From Rhizobium sp. J15 (lineage in GTDB: Bacteria; Pseudomonadota; Alphaproteobacteria; Rhizobiales; Rhizobiaceae), in the NCBI RefSeq assembly GCF_002531825.1, contig NZ_NWSX01000037.1, positions 1 through 59,022 of the forward strand: a stretch of DNA of 59,022 nt, written 5' to 3'. The position numbers and the translations under genes are program-made. A model generated the notes under the pieces. The model was given only the letters and a program-made list of their open reading frames with translations. It was not told the DNA's origin and made no database searches. This document shows positions 1 through 7,638 of the stretch, one piece after another; within the stretch, counting starts at the first letter, position 1; every line of letters starts with the position of its first letter.

Positions 1-10
1 CTAACGGGCA

Positions 11-37
11 CCTTCTCCCCGCTGGGGAGAAGAGGGA
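11..37. repeat. GC-rich palindromic intergenic repeat
   Basis: CTTCTCCCC (12-20) and GGGGAGAAG (24-32) form a perfect 9-bp stem around a 3-base loop. The same stem with the same flanks recurs at 48723-48743, so this is probably the right end of a composite repeat cut by the window edge. No gene is seen in positions 1-75. Confidence 0.7.
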
Positions 38-75
38 GCAAGCCGCCGACCTTGCGATTCTTAGACCGCCGTTTT

Positions 76-80
76 GGAGG
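76..80 (+). promoter_or_regulatory. Shine-Dalgarno site that sets the nthA start
   Basis: GGAGG lies 8 bases before a TTG at 89 and overlaps the earlier in-frame TTG at 74. It can therefore serve only the 89 start. Nothing resembling a ribosome binding site precedes position 74. Confidence 0.7.
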
Positions 81-88
81 ATATTATC

Positions 89-730
89 TTGCACGACGAT
101 CACGATCACAACCACGACCATCATCATCACCACCACGACAACCACTACTCCGACATGCAGGCCCGCGTGAAGGCGCTGGAAACGCTGCTGACGGAGAAGG
201 GGCTGATCGACCCGGCGGCGATCGATGCGATCGTCGAGACGTACGAGACGAAGGTCGGGCCGAGGAATGGCGCGCATGTCGTCGCCAAGGCCTGGAGCGA
301 TCCTGATTTCGCCGACTGGCTGAGGCGCGATGCGACGGCGGCGATCGCGAGCCTCGGTTATACCGGCCGGCAGGGCGAGCATATGCGCGCCGTCTTCAAT
401 ACATCAGACACCCATAACCTCATCGTCTGCACGCTCTGCTCCTGTTATCCCTGGTCGGTGCTCGGGCTGCCGCCGGTCTGGTACAAGGCGCCGGCCTATC
501 GTTCGCGGGCGGTCGTCGATCCGCGCGGCGTGCTTGCCGAATTCGGATTGACGCTGGCGGAGGACAAGAAGATCCGCGTCTGGGATTCGACGGCGGAGCT
601 GCGTTATCTCGTGATCCCCGAACGGCCGGAGGGCACGGAGGGAATGGACGAGGCTGCACTTGCCGGTCTCGTCAGCCGCGACGCGATGATCGGCACGGCG
701 GTCGCCGGCAGCCCGGAGGCTTTGTCATGA
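89..730 (+). CDS. nthA: Nitrile hydratase alpha subunit, cobalt type
   Basis: Hydrates nitriles to amides as an alpha/beta complex. The metal-claw motif VCTLCSC is present, with cysteines at residues 114, 117 and 119 counted from the TTG start at 89. Threonine in CTLCSC is the signature of cobalt enzymes, whereas iron enzymes have CSLCSC. The N-terminus carries a His-rich tail (about 11 His in the first 18 residues), which may bind or buffer cobalt; that role is inference. The start at 89 is chosen because GGAGG at 76-80 is correctly spaced for it. The stop overlaps the beta-subunit ATG (ATGA, 727-730), so the two are translationally coupled. No amidase gene is visible in the window. Confidence 0.93.
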   Translation: MHDDHDHNHDHHHHHHDNHYSDMQARVKALETLLTEKGLIDPAAIDAIVETYETKVGPRNGAHVVAKAWSDPDFADWLRRDATAAIASLGYTGRQGEHMRAVFNTSDTHNLIVCTLCSCYPWSVLGLPPVWYKAPAYRSRAVVDPRGVLAEFGLTLAEDKKIRVWDSTAELRYLVIPERPEGTEGMDEAALAGLVSRDAMIGTAVAGSPEALS

Positions 731-1386
731 ACGGACCGCACGATCTCGGCGGGCAAATGGGCTTCGGGCCCGTCGCGCCCGAAAAGGACGAGCCCTATTT
801 CCATGCGGAATGGGAAAAGCGGGCGCTCGGCATCACGCTTTCCTGCGGCGCTTTCGGTGCATGGACGATCGATGAAAGCCGGCATGCGCGCGAGAATATC
901 CCGCCGGCCGATTACCTCTCGGCGAGCTATTACGAGATCTGGATCCGCGGCGTCGAGACGCTGCTTGCGCGCCACGGCTTTGCGACGCGCGAGGAGCTCT
1001 TGTCCGGCCACAAGCTGCAGGAGGGTGCTGCGCCGAAGCGGGTGCTGAAGGCGGAGATGGTGCCGGCCGCGCTGGCCAAGGGCGGCCCTTGCGACCGGCC
1101 CGTCGAAGCCGCGCCGCGCTTTGCCGTCGGCGAGGCCGTGAAGACGAAGAATTTCAATCCGGCGACCCACACGCGGCTGCCGCGTTATGCCCGCGCCAAG
1201 ACCGGCGTCGTCGAAGCGGTGCAGGGTTCCTTCGTCTTTCCCGATGACAATGCGCATGGCAAGGGCGAGAACCCGCAATGGCTCTATACCGTCGTTTTCG
1301 ACGGCGGCGAGATCTGGGGCGAGGGCGCCGACCCGTCGCTGATGGTCTCGATCGATGCGTGGGAGAGCTATCTTGAGCGTGTGTGA
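727..1386 (+). CDS. nthB: Nitrile hydratase beta subunit
   Basis: Partner of the alpha subunit. The N-terminus MNGPHDLGGQMGFGPV and the block HAEWEKRALG are typical of the beta-subunit N-terminal domain. The C-terminal half (KTKNFNPATHTRLPRYAR, then GVVEAVQGSFVFPD) is the SH3-like barrel of the family. Its 219 residues match the usual beta length. It overlaps nthA by 4 bp and the activator gene by about 32 bp, giving a tight three-gene operon. Confidence 0.93.
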   Translation: MNGPHDLGGQMGFGPVAPEKDEPYFHAEWEKRALGITLSCGAFGAWTIDESRHARENIPPADYLSASYYEIWIRGVETLLARHGFATREELLSGHKLQEGAAPKRVLKAEMVPAALAKGGPCDRPVEAAPRFAVGEAVKTKNFNPATHTRLPRYARAKTGVVEAVQGSFVFPDDNAHGKGENPQWLYTVVFDGGEIWGEGADPSLMVSIDAWESYLERV

Positions 1387-1744
1387 AATACCCTCCGAGC
1401 TCAGCCAGTCGCCCGGTCTGCCGAAATCTCCGGAGGGGGCGCCGGTCTTTCCCGAGCCCTGGGCGGCCGAGGCTTTCGCCATGACCGTGCATCTGCATGA
1501 GAAGGGGCTGTTTTCCTGGAGCGAATGGGCGGAAAGCCTTTCGCGGCAATTGCACCAGCCCGGACGGGCTGACGACGGCAGCGATTATTTCGACTGCTGG
1601 GTGGCGGCGCTTTCGGAGCTGCTGGTCAGCCGCGGCGTGGCCGATGCAGCCGCCATCCTCGACCTGCAGCAGAGCTGGCTGCGGGCCGCCGAAGCGACGC
1701 CGCATGGCCACCCGATCGAGCTTGCCAACGATCCGCTGCGCTGA
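1355..1744 (+). CDS. Nitrile hydratase accessory (activator) protein
   Basis: Small partner protein of 129 residues, of the type that inserts cobalt into the alpha subunit (P14K/activator family). It is recognised by FPEPWAAEAFAMTVHLHEKG and FSWSEWAESLSRQL, a block that resembles the beta-subunit N-terminal domain. The ATG at 1355 lies inside nthB in another frame. A TTG at 1373 preceded by GGGAGAG (1361-1367) is an alternative start, so the first few residues are uncertain. It ends only 3 bp before the convergent anti-sigma gene, leaving no room for a terminator. Confidence 0.85.
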   Translation: MRGRAILSVCEIPSELSQSPGLPKSPEGAPVFPEPWAAEAFAMTVHLHEKGLFSWSEWAESLSRQLHQPGRADDGSDYFDCWVAALSELLVSRGVADAAAILDLQQSWLRAAEATPHGHPIELANDPLR

Positions 1745-1747
1745 TCC

Positions 1748-2530
1748 TCACGACGGAAACTGCCGGTAGCATTCCTCGGCCACCGCGCGCAGCGACTCGC
1801 GTGAGATTTCGCCGGTGACGGCGTAGCCGAGTTCGCCGTCGATCCAGTAGAAGGTTTCGAGATTGCCCGACGAGGCGAAGCGGAAGCTCGTCGTGCGGTT
1901 TTCCTTGTTGCGGCCGACGACGACGGTCAGGCGCTCGCCCGCCTGGTTCTCGTACATGAACATGGCGCCCGGCCTGCCGTCGACCGGCAGCAGTCGGCCG
2001 CCGACCAGCTTGAAGCCGAGCGGCTGCAAGTTCGGGATCTTGAGGTTCTGGATCGCCAGCCGCTTGCCGAGCCAGGTGGCGAGATGGGCTTCCTCGTCGG
2101 CGAAGACTTCGACGGGATGGCGGACTTCGGCGGCATAGACGGTGAAGGCGGTTTCGGCCTGTTTCGGCAGGGTCTCGGAGCCGGCAAGCTGCAAGTCCGG
2201 CTTCTGAACAAGGGCCGGGCCATAATGGCCGGTGACGGCGCCGAGCGCGAAGAGGAGGAGGGCGGCCGCGGCGATCGCCAAGCGCTTTACCGCCGGCGAG
2301 GCGGTGCGCGCCGGGGAGACGAGCATGGGATCGCTATCCCTGGCCTTTTCGTAGCCTGCAAACAGCGCGCGGATGCCCGCGTTCTGCGCCTGCCATCCGG
2401 CGACCATCGCCGCCTCGTCGGGATTGTCGGCGAGATAGGCCGCGATGCGGGCGCGCGCCGTTTCGGGCAGCTGGCCGTCGGCATAGGCGTGGAGATCGGC
2501 TTCGGTGACGATCGGGTTGGCGTCGTTCAT
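1748..2530 (-). CDS. Membrane anti-sigma factor of the ECF pair
   Basis: A 260-residue protein. The cytoplasmic N-terminal domain (about 1-80; EADLHAYADGQLPETARARI) is typical of alphaproteobacterial anti-sigma factors. One transmembrane helix lies at about 82-105 (LAIAAAALLLFALGAVTGHY), followed by a periplasmic domain of about 150 residues. Its ATG overlaps the sigma-factor stop (ATGA at 2527-2530), so the two are coupled. It probably holds the sigma factor inactive until an envelope signal arrives. The domain lacks an obvious HxxxCxxC zinc motif, so zinc binding is not expected. Confidence 0.85.
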   Translation of the reverse strand: MNDANPIVTEADLHAYADGQLPETARARIAAYLADNPDEAAMVAGWQAQNAGIRALFAGYEKARDSDPMLVSPARTASPAVKRLAIAAAALLLFALGAVTGHYGPALVQKPDLQLAGSETLPKQAETAFTVYAAEVRHPVEVFADEEAHLATWLGKRLAIQNLKIPNLQPLGFKLVGGRLLPVDGRPGAMFMYENQAGERLTVVVGRNKENRTTSFRFASSGNLETFYWIDGELGYAVTGEISRESLRAVAEECYRQFPS

Positions 2531-3042
2531 TTCGGTCTCCGAAGCGTAATGATGTTGTCGGCCTTCAGGTGTTCGGCGACGCGTTGGCGGGCGCGCGACA
2601 GGCGGGACATGACCGTGCCGATGGGGATGTCGAGCGCGGTCGCGACCTCGCTGTAGCTATATCCCTCGATGACGATCAGCATCAGCACGGCGCGGTGTTC
2701 CTCCGAAAGGCTGTTCAGCGCATCGTTGAGCCGGGCGCGCTCCAGCGGATCGGCGACCGGTTCGGGGGCGGCCATATCCTCGGCGGCATCGAGCTCGACC
2801 AGGCCGCCACGCGCCTTGCCGCGCCGGCCGTTGCGGTAGAGATTGGTCATGATCGTCAGGACCCAGCCGCGCAGATTGAGGCCGCGCCATTGGCCGCGGC
2901 GCGTCAATATCTTCTCGACACAGTCCTGCAGCAGATCCTCGCCATCGGCATCCGAGCGCGTCAGGCTGCGCGAATAGCGCCTGAGCGAGGGGAGGAGGGC
3001 CAGGATCTGGCCCTCGAAACTTTCAGGTGCGGGTGTCTTCAC
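2527..3042 (-). CDS. ECF RNA polymerase sigma factor
   Basis: A 171-residue sigma-70 family member with region 2 (SLTRSDADGEDLLQDCVEKI) and region 4 (LSEEHRAVLMLIVIEGYSYS, then a helix-turn-helix ending GTVMSRLSRARQR). A longer upstream reading exists, but it would run through the PF03640 gene. The GTG at 3042 (VKTPAPESFEG) is preferred because it starts just before region 2 and lies 31 bp downstream of the PF03640 stop. It is co-transcribed with its anti-sigma factor. Confidence 0.88.
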   Translation of the reverse strand: MKTPAPESFEGQILALLPSLRRYSRSLTRSDADGEDLLQDCVEKILTRRGQWRGLNLRGWVLTIMTNLYRNGRRGKARGGLVELDAAEDMAAPEPVADPLERARLNDALNSLSEEHRAVLMLIVIEGYSYSEVATALDIPIGTVMSRLSRARQRVAEHLKADNIITLRRPK

Positions 3043-3073
3043 GCCGGCTCTCTTGATGTCAGGGCCCTTACGA

Positions 3074-3454
3074 TCAAGGTTTGGCAAGATCCCAGTTGCC
3101 GCCGACGCCGTCGCCGGTGATGTCGCCGGCCTTCTTGTCCTTGACCCAGTAATAGAGCGGCATGCCGTCCTTGGCCCATTGCTTCGTGCCATCCTTGCGA
3201 TCGATGATCGAATATGCACCATCGGCCTTGGCATCGGAAGCGGCCATCAGCGGCGGCCAGTTCTTGGCGCAATCGTCGTAGCAGTTGGAAACGCCCTTGG
3301 CGTCCTTCTTGAAGGTGTAGAGGGTCATGCCGTTTTCGCCGGCCAGAACCTTGCCCTTGGCGGAATCGACTTCCGTGACGGGGGCGGCGGCGAAGGCAGC
3401 GGTCGCGGCAAAGGCGCCGGCCGCTACGGCGGACAGGAATTTCACGGACTTCAT
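3074..3454 (-). CDS. Secreted PF03640-repeat protein
   Basis: A 126-residue protein with a Sec signal peptide (MKSVKFLSAVAAGAFAATAA). The short repeats of the family are seen as NGMTLYTFKKDAKGVSNCYD (about residues 40-60) and PLYYWVKDKKAGDITGDG near the C-terminus. The family is often found as periplasmic or lipoprotein partners in ECF sigma operons; its biochemical role is unknown. There is no lipobox cysteine. The ATG at 3454 is chosen because GAGGAGA sits 6 bases upstream and the signal peptide begins there. It is the first gene of the sigma/anti-sigma operon, 31 bp before the sigma gene. Confidence 0.85.
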   Translation of the reverse strand: MKSVKFLSAVAAGAFAATAAFAAAPVTEVDSAKGKVLAGENGMTLYTFKKDAKGVSNCYDDCAKNWPPLMAASDAKADGAYSIIDRKDGTKQWAKDGMPLYYWVKDKKAGDITGDGVGGNWDLAKP

Positions 3455-3500
3455 GATGTTTCTCCTCGGGTTGGGCACGCGGTTTCGCGCTACCTGAGAT

Positions 3501-3529
3501 GAGACACGAGGCGAGGCGGTTTTATTCCC
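3501..3529 (-). promoter_or_regulatory. Candidate ECF-type promoter of the sigma operon
   Basis: On the minus strand GGGAATAAA (3529-3521) is followed after 15 bases by GTCTC (3505-3501). A GGAAT-like -35 and GTC-like -10 at this spacing resemble ECF promoters. It lies about 47 bp upstream of the PF03640 start, which would fit autoregulation. This is inference from pattern only. Confidence 0.4.
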
Positions 3530-3613
3530 GAGCAGGAAAGTTTTATGCCGGGCGGATGATCATTCGCCACACAACACCGCGCTTTCATGGTCATTTACAT
3601 CATGCCGGTTTGC

Positions 3614-3628
3614 GGATAATATATATCC
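3614..3628. promoter_or_regulatory. Rrf2-type operator, site 1
   Basis: GGATA-ATATA-TATCC is a perfect 5-5-5 inverted repeat 41 bp upstream of the Rrf2 gene start. The same GGATA-N5-TATCC pattern occurs twice in front of the AhpD-like gene (7527-7541 and 7546-7560). Autoregulation by the Rrf2 protein is inferred. Confidence 0.6.
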
Positions 3629-3669
3629 TTAATTCCGTTCGCAGAACCAGCCATCACGCGAGTTGCTGA

Positions 3670-4158
3670 ATGATCCTGAAAAGCCAGGTCGAGTGGGCGC
3701 TCCATTGCTGCGCCGTTCTCGCGGGCCTGCCCGAAGGCAGGTATCTCTCCACCAAGGCGCTCGCCGAGCTTCATGGCCTGCCGAAGGAATATCTCTCCAA
3801 GGCGCTGCAGAACCTTTCGCAGGCTTCTCTCGTCGATACCACGCTCGGCCCGAGCGGCGGCTACAGGCTTGCCAGGCCGTCGTCCGAGATCAATTTCCTC
3901 GACATCGTCGAGGCGGTCGAGGGCAAGGCGCGCAGCTTCACCTGCACCAATATCCGGGAGAACAATCCATGCCGGCCGGCCGGCTATTGCGACAGCAAGC
4001 CCTGCGCGGTCGCCCGCGTCATGTGGGAAGCCGACGAGGCCTGGCGCAATACGCTGAGGTGTGTCCGCCTCTCCGATCTCGTCGGCACCCTGTCCGAGGA
4101 GGTTCCGCCCGATATCTGGCGGGACACGTTCGAATGGGTGCTGAAGCGAGCCGGCTGA
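3670..4158 (+). CDS. Rrf2-family transcriptional regulator
   Basis: A 162-residue protein. The N-terminal winged helix (WALHCCAVLAGLPEG, then LSTKALAELHGLPKEYLSKA) and the wing LGPSGGYRLARP are typical of Rrf2 proteins. Four cysteines follow in the block from FTCTNIRENNPC to YCDSKPC (about residues 95-118). In relatives such as IscR, NsrR and RsrR, cysteines in this region bind an iron-sulfur cluster. It probably represses itself and the 7507-5751 operon through GGATA-N5-TATCC sites. The inducing signal is unknown. Confidence 0.9.
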   Translation: MILKSQVEWALHCCAVLAGLPEGRYLSTKALAELHGLPKEYLSKALQNLSQASLVDTTLGPSGGYRLARPSSEINFLDIVEAVEGKARSFTCTNIRENNPCRPAGYCDSKPCAVARVMWEADEAWRNTLRCVRLSDLVGTLSEEVPPDIWRDTFEWVLKRAG

Positions 4159-4173
4159 GGTCTGTGCGAAATC

Positions 4174-5655
4174 CTAGGCCCTGAAAATCGTCCTGATGGT
4201 CTTCAGGATGGCATGGGCGCTGCGGATCTGTTCCGGGGGCAGGGCGGCGCCGTCGCGGAAGCGTTCGGCGCGGCCGGCGAGGTGTTCGGCGATTTCTTCG
4301 GCCAGGCCTGAGCGTTCGGCAAGCAGCGGCGCGAAGGCCTCCTGGTCGATTTCATAGGCCGTCACCGGTGTCAGCGCCTCCAGGGTGCAGACTTCCTGCA
4401 TGCCGGCGAGCAGGCCGGTCTCGCCGAAGAAATCGCCGGGCGCCAGCCGTCCGCGCTCCTCGTCCGCATGCCGGGCGGCGATGATGCCGGCGCGCACCAT
4501 CATCAGCGAGGGCAGCATTTCGCCCTCGCGCACGATGATATCGCCCTTGCGGAACTGCCGGGCAGCGGTGGTTTCGGCGAGCTTTGCCTTTTCTTCCGCC
4601 GTCAGCGTCGCAAAGACCGGAATAGCTTCGATCAGGGCAAGCGGCGTCACGCTCGGCGGCTTGGCGTTTTCCTCGGTCGGAAGGTCGGCGGCAAGGATGC
4701 TGGCCGAGGGCGGGACGGCGAGCAGCAGGCCGGCGGATTTGCAGTGGCGATAGACGAGATCGAGCACCTCGTTTCGCGCCGGCACCCGCTGACTGGGGCT
4801 CGTCACCCGGAACTGCAGCTCGACTTCGAGCGCAGTGGTGTCGAGCCCCTTCAGGGCGACCACCGGCGGCGGGTCGCGCACGATCGAATTGCAGCTCGTC
4901 AGCGCCGTCAGCATGACCTGACGGATCGATGCCGGCATGCGCGTCGGGGCGATGCGGATGGTGAGGATCAGGAGGTGGGTCTCGTCCGGCCGGCTGACAT
5001 TGGTCAGGCCGAGCTTGGCGAGAAAGCTGTTCGGCAGCACGACGATATTGTTGCCGGGGGTCAGGATGTGCGTCGCGCGCCAGTTGCTCTCGACGACGCG
5101 CCCCTCCGTGCCGTCGCTCAAAAGGATCCAGTCGCCGATGACATAGGGCCGGCCGAGTGTCAGCGCGATACCAGAGAAGACGTCGGCGAGCGTGTTCTGC
5201 AGCGCGAGACCGAGAATGATGGCGACGACGCCTGACGTGGCGACGAGGGTTCCGATCGGCACGCCGAAGACGAAGGCGAGGATCGAGAGCATCATGCCGA
5301 TATAGACGACGCCGATGACGAGATCCTGGAGCAGGCGGGCCTCGCGCGGGCTGCCTTCCAGCACCAGGTAGAGCCTGATGAAACCGATGACGGCCCATGC
5401 CAGGTGAACCCACCAGAGCGATTTGGCGACGATGACGAGCAGGGCCTGCGGGTCTTCGGACTGATATCCCTGAAAGCGATGCGGTTCCATGCCGCTGCCG
5501 ACGAGGATCAGGGTCATCACCGCAAAGAAGAGGATCTGCACCACCAGCCGCGTCGTCGGCCGCTGGCTGGAGAGGAAATACCAGACGACGATGCCGGCGA
5601 AGCCGACCGTTATGAGCGATATCAGCGGCTTGCCGAAGAGCGCGTCGTAGATCAT
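4174..5655 (-). CDS. MscS-type mechanosensitive channel with cyclic-nucleotide-binding domain
   Basis: A 493-residue inner-membrane channel. Several transmembrane helices fill residues 1-170. The pore-lining helix and MscS beta domain follow (GVVAIILGLALQNTLADVFS, then GRPYVIGDWILL and the NNIVVLPNS block). From about residue 350 a cNMP-binding domain is fused (IPVFATLTAEEKAKL, FRKGDIIVREGE, GDFFGETGLLAG). The PGDFFGETGLL stretch is the phosphate-binding cassette region. Gating by a cyclic nucleotide is expected from the architecture, but the ligand is not shown. Its end lies 15 bp from the convergent Rrf2 stop. Confidence 0.88.
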   Translation of the reverse strand: MIYDALFGKPLISLITVGFAGIVVWYFLSSQRPTTRLVVQILFFAVMTLILVGSGMEPHRFQGYQSEDPQALLVIVAKSLWWVHLAWAVIGFIRLYLVLEGSPREARLLQDLVIGVVYIGMMLSILAFVFGVPIGTLVATSGVVAIILGLALQNTLADVFSGIALTLGRPYVIGDWILLSDGTEGRVVESNWRATHILTPGNNIVVLPNSFLAKLGLTNVSRPDETHLLILTIRIAPTRMPASIRQVMLTALTSCNSIVRDPPPVVALKGLDTTALEVELQFRVTSPSQRVPARNEVLDLVYRHCKSAGLLLAVPPSASILAADLPTEENAKPPSVTPLALIEAIPVFATLTAEEKAKLAETTAARQFRKGDIIVREGEMLPSLMMVRAGIIAARHADEERGRLAPGDFFGETGLLAGMQEVCTLEALTPVTAYEIDQEAFAPLLAERSGLAEEIAEHLAGRAERFRDGAALPPEQIRSAHAILKTIRTIFRA

Positions 5656-5750
5656 CTCACTCTTTCTCCGGGAAGGGCGGGCGGCACATGATTGTGCATG
5701 TCGGCCGGCCGCGCAAGCATGGAGCCCGCGCGGCCGGCCTTCGGCGATCG

Positions 5751-6167
5751 TCAGTTCTGCAGCGGGAACGTCAGCTCTTTCTGGTCGGTGTCGACGACGA
5801 AGACGGCGAGCAGGCGGGCGGGCTCAGTTTCGCTGCCATTGGCGCTGACGCCGTGGCGGTCGCCCGGCATTTCCGAGAAGCTCTCGCCGGCCCGATAGGT
5901 CTTGACCGGACCGTCATTGACCTGGCTGCGGATCGATCCTTCCAGCACGGTGGCGTAGATGAAGGCCGAGTCGGGATGGGTGTGGCCTTCGGAGAAGCCG
6001 CCGGGGCCGTATTCGACCAGCACGCCCTTGATGCTCTTGCCCGGCACGTTCGGCAGTTCGTGTTCATAGACGAGCGTCACCTTGGCGGACTTGCTGCTGT
6101 CGTGGGCTGAAGCGCCGGTGGCCGCCAGAAAGGCGAGGGCGGCGGCGAGGAATGATAACTTGATCAT
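5751..6167 (-). CDS. Exported cupin-fold protein
   Basis: A 138-residue protein with a Sec signal peptide (MIKLSFLAAALAFLAATGAS) and one cupin barrel. Metal-ligand-like residues are seen in GGFSEGHTHPDSAFIYATVL and later in GDRHGVSANG. The ATG at 6167 is chosen over an upstream one because AAGGAG precedes it by 7 bases and the signal peptide starts there. It is the last gene of the operon with the NmrA-type reductase and the AhpD-like protein, and is probably controlled by Rrf2. The substrate is unknown. Confidence 0.82.
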   Translation of the reverse strand: MIKLSFLAAALAFLAATGASAHDSSKSAKVTLVYEHELPNVPGKSIKGVLVEYGPGGFSEGHTHPDSAFIYATVLEGSIRSQVNDGPVKTYRAGESFSEMPGDRHGVSANGSETEPARLLAVFVVDTDQKELTFPLQN

Positions 6168-6202
6168 GGCAATCTCCTTATTGGCTGGGGTGAAGAGGCC
6201 GA

Positions 6203-6958
6203 TCATTTCGGCCGGGCGGATGTGGCGAACCACTGTTCGAAAGTGATCGAGCCGAGCCGCGGATCGTCGTCGGACACGAGCGACTGGTCGTTCAGCCTGG
6301 CGCCGAAATATTTCGCCTCGGCATCGGCCTCGACGGTCCTCGGGTCCTTCATCGCCTGGAGATAGCGGGCGACGAGTTCGCTGAGACGGACGCGTTCCGG
6401 GCCTGATATTTCGATCGTCTTGTTGGCCGGGGCCGAAAGCGCCACGTCGGCCATGGCGTCAGCGACATCGTCGGAAGCGATCGGCTGCACATAGGCGGGC
6501 GACAGGCGAACCGTCTGGCCGACCGTGCCGGACTGGGCGATACCGTTCAGGAATTCCATGAACTGCGTCGAATGCACGATGGTATAGGGAATGCCCGATG
6601 CCCTGATCAGCTGTTCCTGGGCGAGCTTGCCGCGGAAATAACCGCTTTCCTGCAGCCGCTCGGTGCCGACGACGGAAAGCGCGATATGGTGCTTCACGCC
6701 GGCGGCCTTTTCGGCGGCGAGAAGATTGCGCCCCGACGTCTCGAAGAATTCGAGCACCGCCTTGTCCTCGAAGGAGGGCGAATTGGCGAGGTCGAGCACG
6801 ACGTCGGTGCCCGTCAGCACTTGCGCCAATCCTTCCCCGGTGATCGTGTTGACGCCCGAGTTCGGCGAGGCGGCGATCACCTCATGCCCGCGCTTGCGCA
6901 GGCGTTCGACAGTCTTCGAACCGATGAGGCCGGTTCCGCCGATGACGACGATTTTCAT
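6203..6958 (-). CDS. NmrA-type NAD(P)-binding oxidoreductase
   Basis: A 251-residue atypical short-chain dehydrogenase. The N-terminal nucleotide-binding loop VIGGTGLIGSKTVERLRKRG is at residues 5-24. The protein continues with HHIALSVVGTERL and IPYTIVHSTQFMEF, as in NmrA/YwnB-like reductases that lack the classical catalytic tyrosine-lysine pair. It is the middle gene of the AhpD-like/reductase/cupin operon, 69 bp after the AhpD-like stop. A role in redox or electrophile stress is inferred from context. Confidence 0.85.
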   Translation of the reverse strand: MKIVVIGGTGLIGSKTVERLRKRGHEVIAASPNSGVNTITGEGLAQVLTGTDVVLDLANSPSFEDKAVLEFFETSGRNLLAAEKAAGVKHHIALSVVGTERLQESGYFRGKLAQEQLIRASGIPYTIVHSTQFMEFLNGIAQSGTVGQTVRLSPAYVQPIASDDVADAMADVALSAPANKTIEISGPERVRLSELVARYLQAMKDPRTVEADAEAKYFGARLNDQSLVSDDDPRLGSITFEQWFATSARPK

Positions 6959-7027
6959 AACGGATCTCCTTTCGTCGCCGGGATGCCGACGGCGTCAAAG
7001 TTGAATCTTCTCAATGAATTGTAAGGG

Positions 7028-7507
7028 TTAGTTCAGGCCTGATTTATCGAGGCCATAGGCCTTGTCGGCGGTGCCGGGCACGGTCTTGAAGCCGATATTG
7101 ACGCGGTTCCAGGCATTGATGGCCATGACGACGAAGGTCAGGTCGGAGATTTCCTTCTCGGAAAGCTGGCCGCGCACCCGCTCGTAGATTTCGTCGGGAA
7201 CGCCGCCCTCGGGCAGCCTGGTCAGCGCCTCGGTCCAGGCCAGCGCCGCGCGCTCGCGGGGGATGAACAGGTTCGATTCCCGCCAGATGGCGACGTGATA
7301 GAGCCTGAGTTCGCTCTCGCCATGGATCTTTGCCTGCTTCACATGCATATCGAGGCAAAAGCCGCATCCGTTGATCTGCGAGGCGCGGATCTCGACGAGC
7401 GCCTGCAGCTTCTCGTCGATGACGCTGCTCTTCAGCGCCATGCTGAATTCCATGAATTTCTTGAAAAGCTCGGGGGACTGCTGGGCGTAGTTCAATCGCT
7501 GGGTCAT
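7028..7507 (-). CDS. AhpD-like carboxymuconolactone decarboxylase family protein
   Basis: A 159-residue protein with the alkylhydroperoxidase motif in INGCGFCLDMHVKQAK (CxxC plus downstream His, about residues 48-63). This CxxC-x3-H pattern is the active site of the AhpD peroxidase family. The ATG at 7507 is chosen because AAGGAGG precedes it by about 5 bases; the TTG at 7522 would place that ribosome binding site inside the gene. It is the first gene of the operon and has two GGATA-N5-TATCC sites directly upstream. A peroxide- or quinone-detoxifying role is likely; the electron donor is unknown. Confidence 0.88.
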   Translation of the reverse strand: MTQRLNYAQQSPELFKKFMEFSMALKSSVIDEKLQALVEIRASQINGCGFCLDMHVKQAKIHGESELRLYHVAIWRESNLFIPRERAALAWTEALTRLPEGGVPDEIYERVRGQLSEKEISDLTFVVMAINAWNRVNIGFKTVPGTADKAYGLDKSGLN

Positions 7508-7526
7508 GTCTGCCTCCTTCAATTAA

Positions 7527-7560
7527 GGATATTATGTATCCTTATGGATAAAAGATATCC
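7527..7560. promoter_or_regulatory. Tandem Rrf2-type operators, sites 2 and 3
   Basis: GGATA-TTATG-TATCC (7527-7541, extended to a perfect 7-5-7 palindrome over 7525-7543) and GGATA-AAAGA-TATCC (7546-7560) lie 20-53 bp upstream of the AhpD-like start, 19 bp apart. They match the single site in front of the Rrf2 gene. The divergent LysR gene starts 79 bp on the other side and could also be affected. Confidence 0.65.
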
Positions 7561-7638
7561 GTAATTGCTGGACTGTAAAGCCATTCTCGCTTAGTCTGCC
7601 CGCATAAAGCCTATGCGCAAAAGTATGAGGGGGCAGGG

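Noticed and set aside
2527..3234. Longer sigma-factor reading frame starting at 3234
   Set aside because: The extra N-terminal part overlaps the well-supported PF03640 gene in another frame and has no family similarity; the GTG at 3042 fits region 2.
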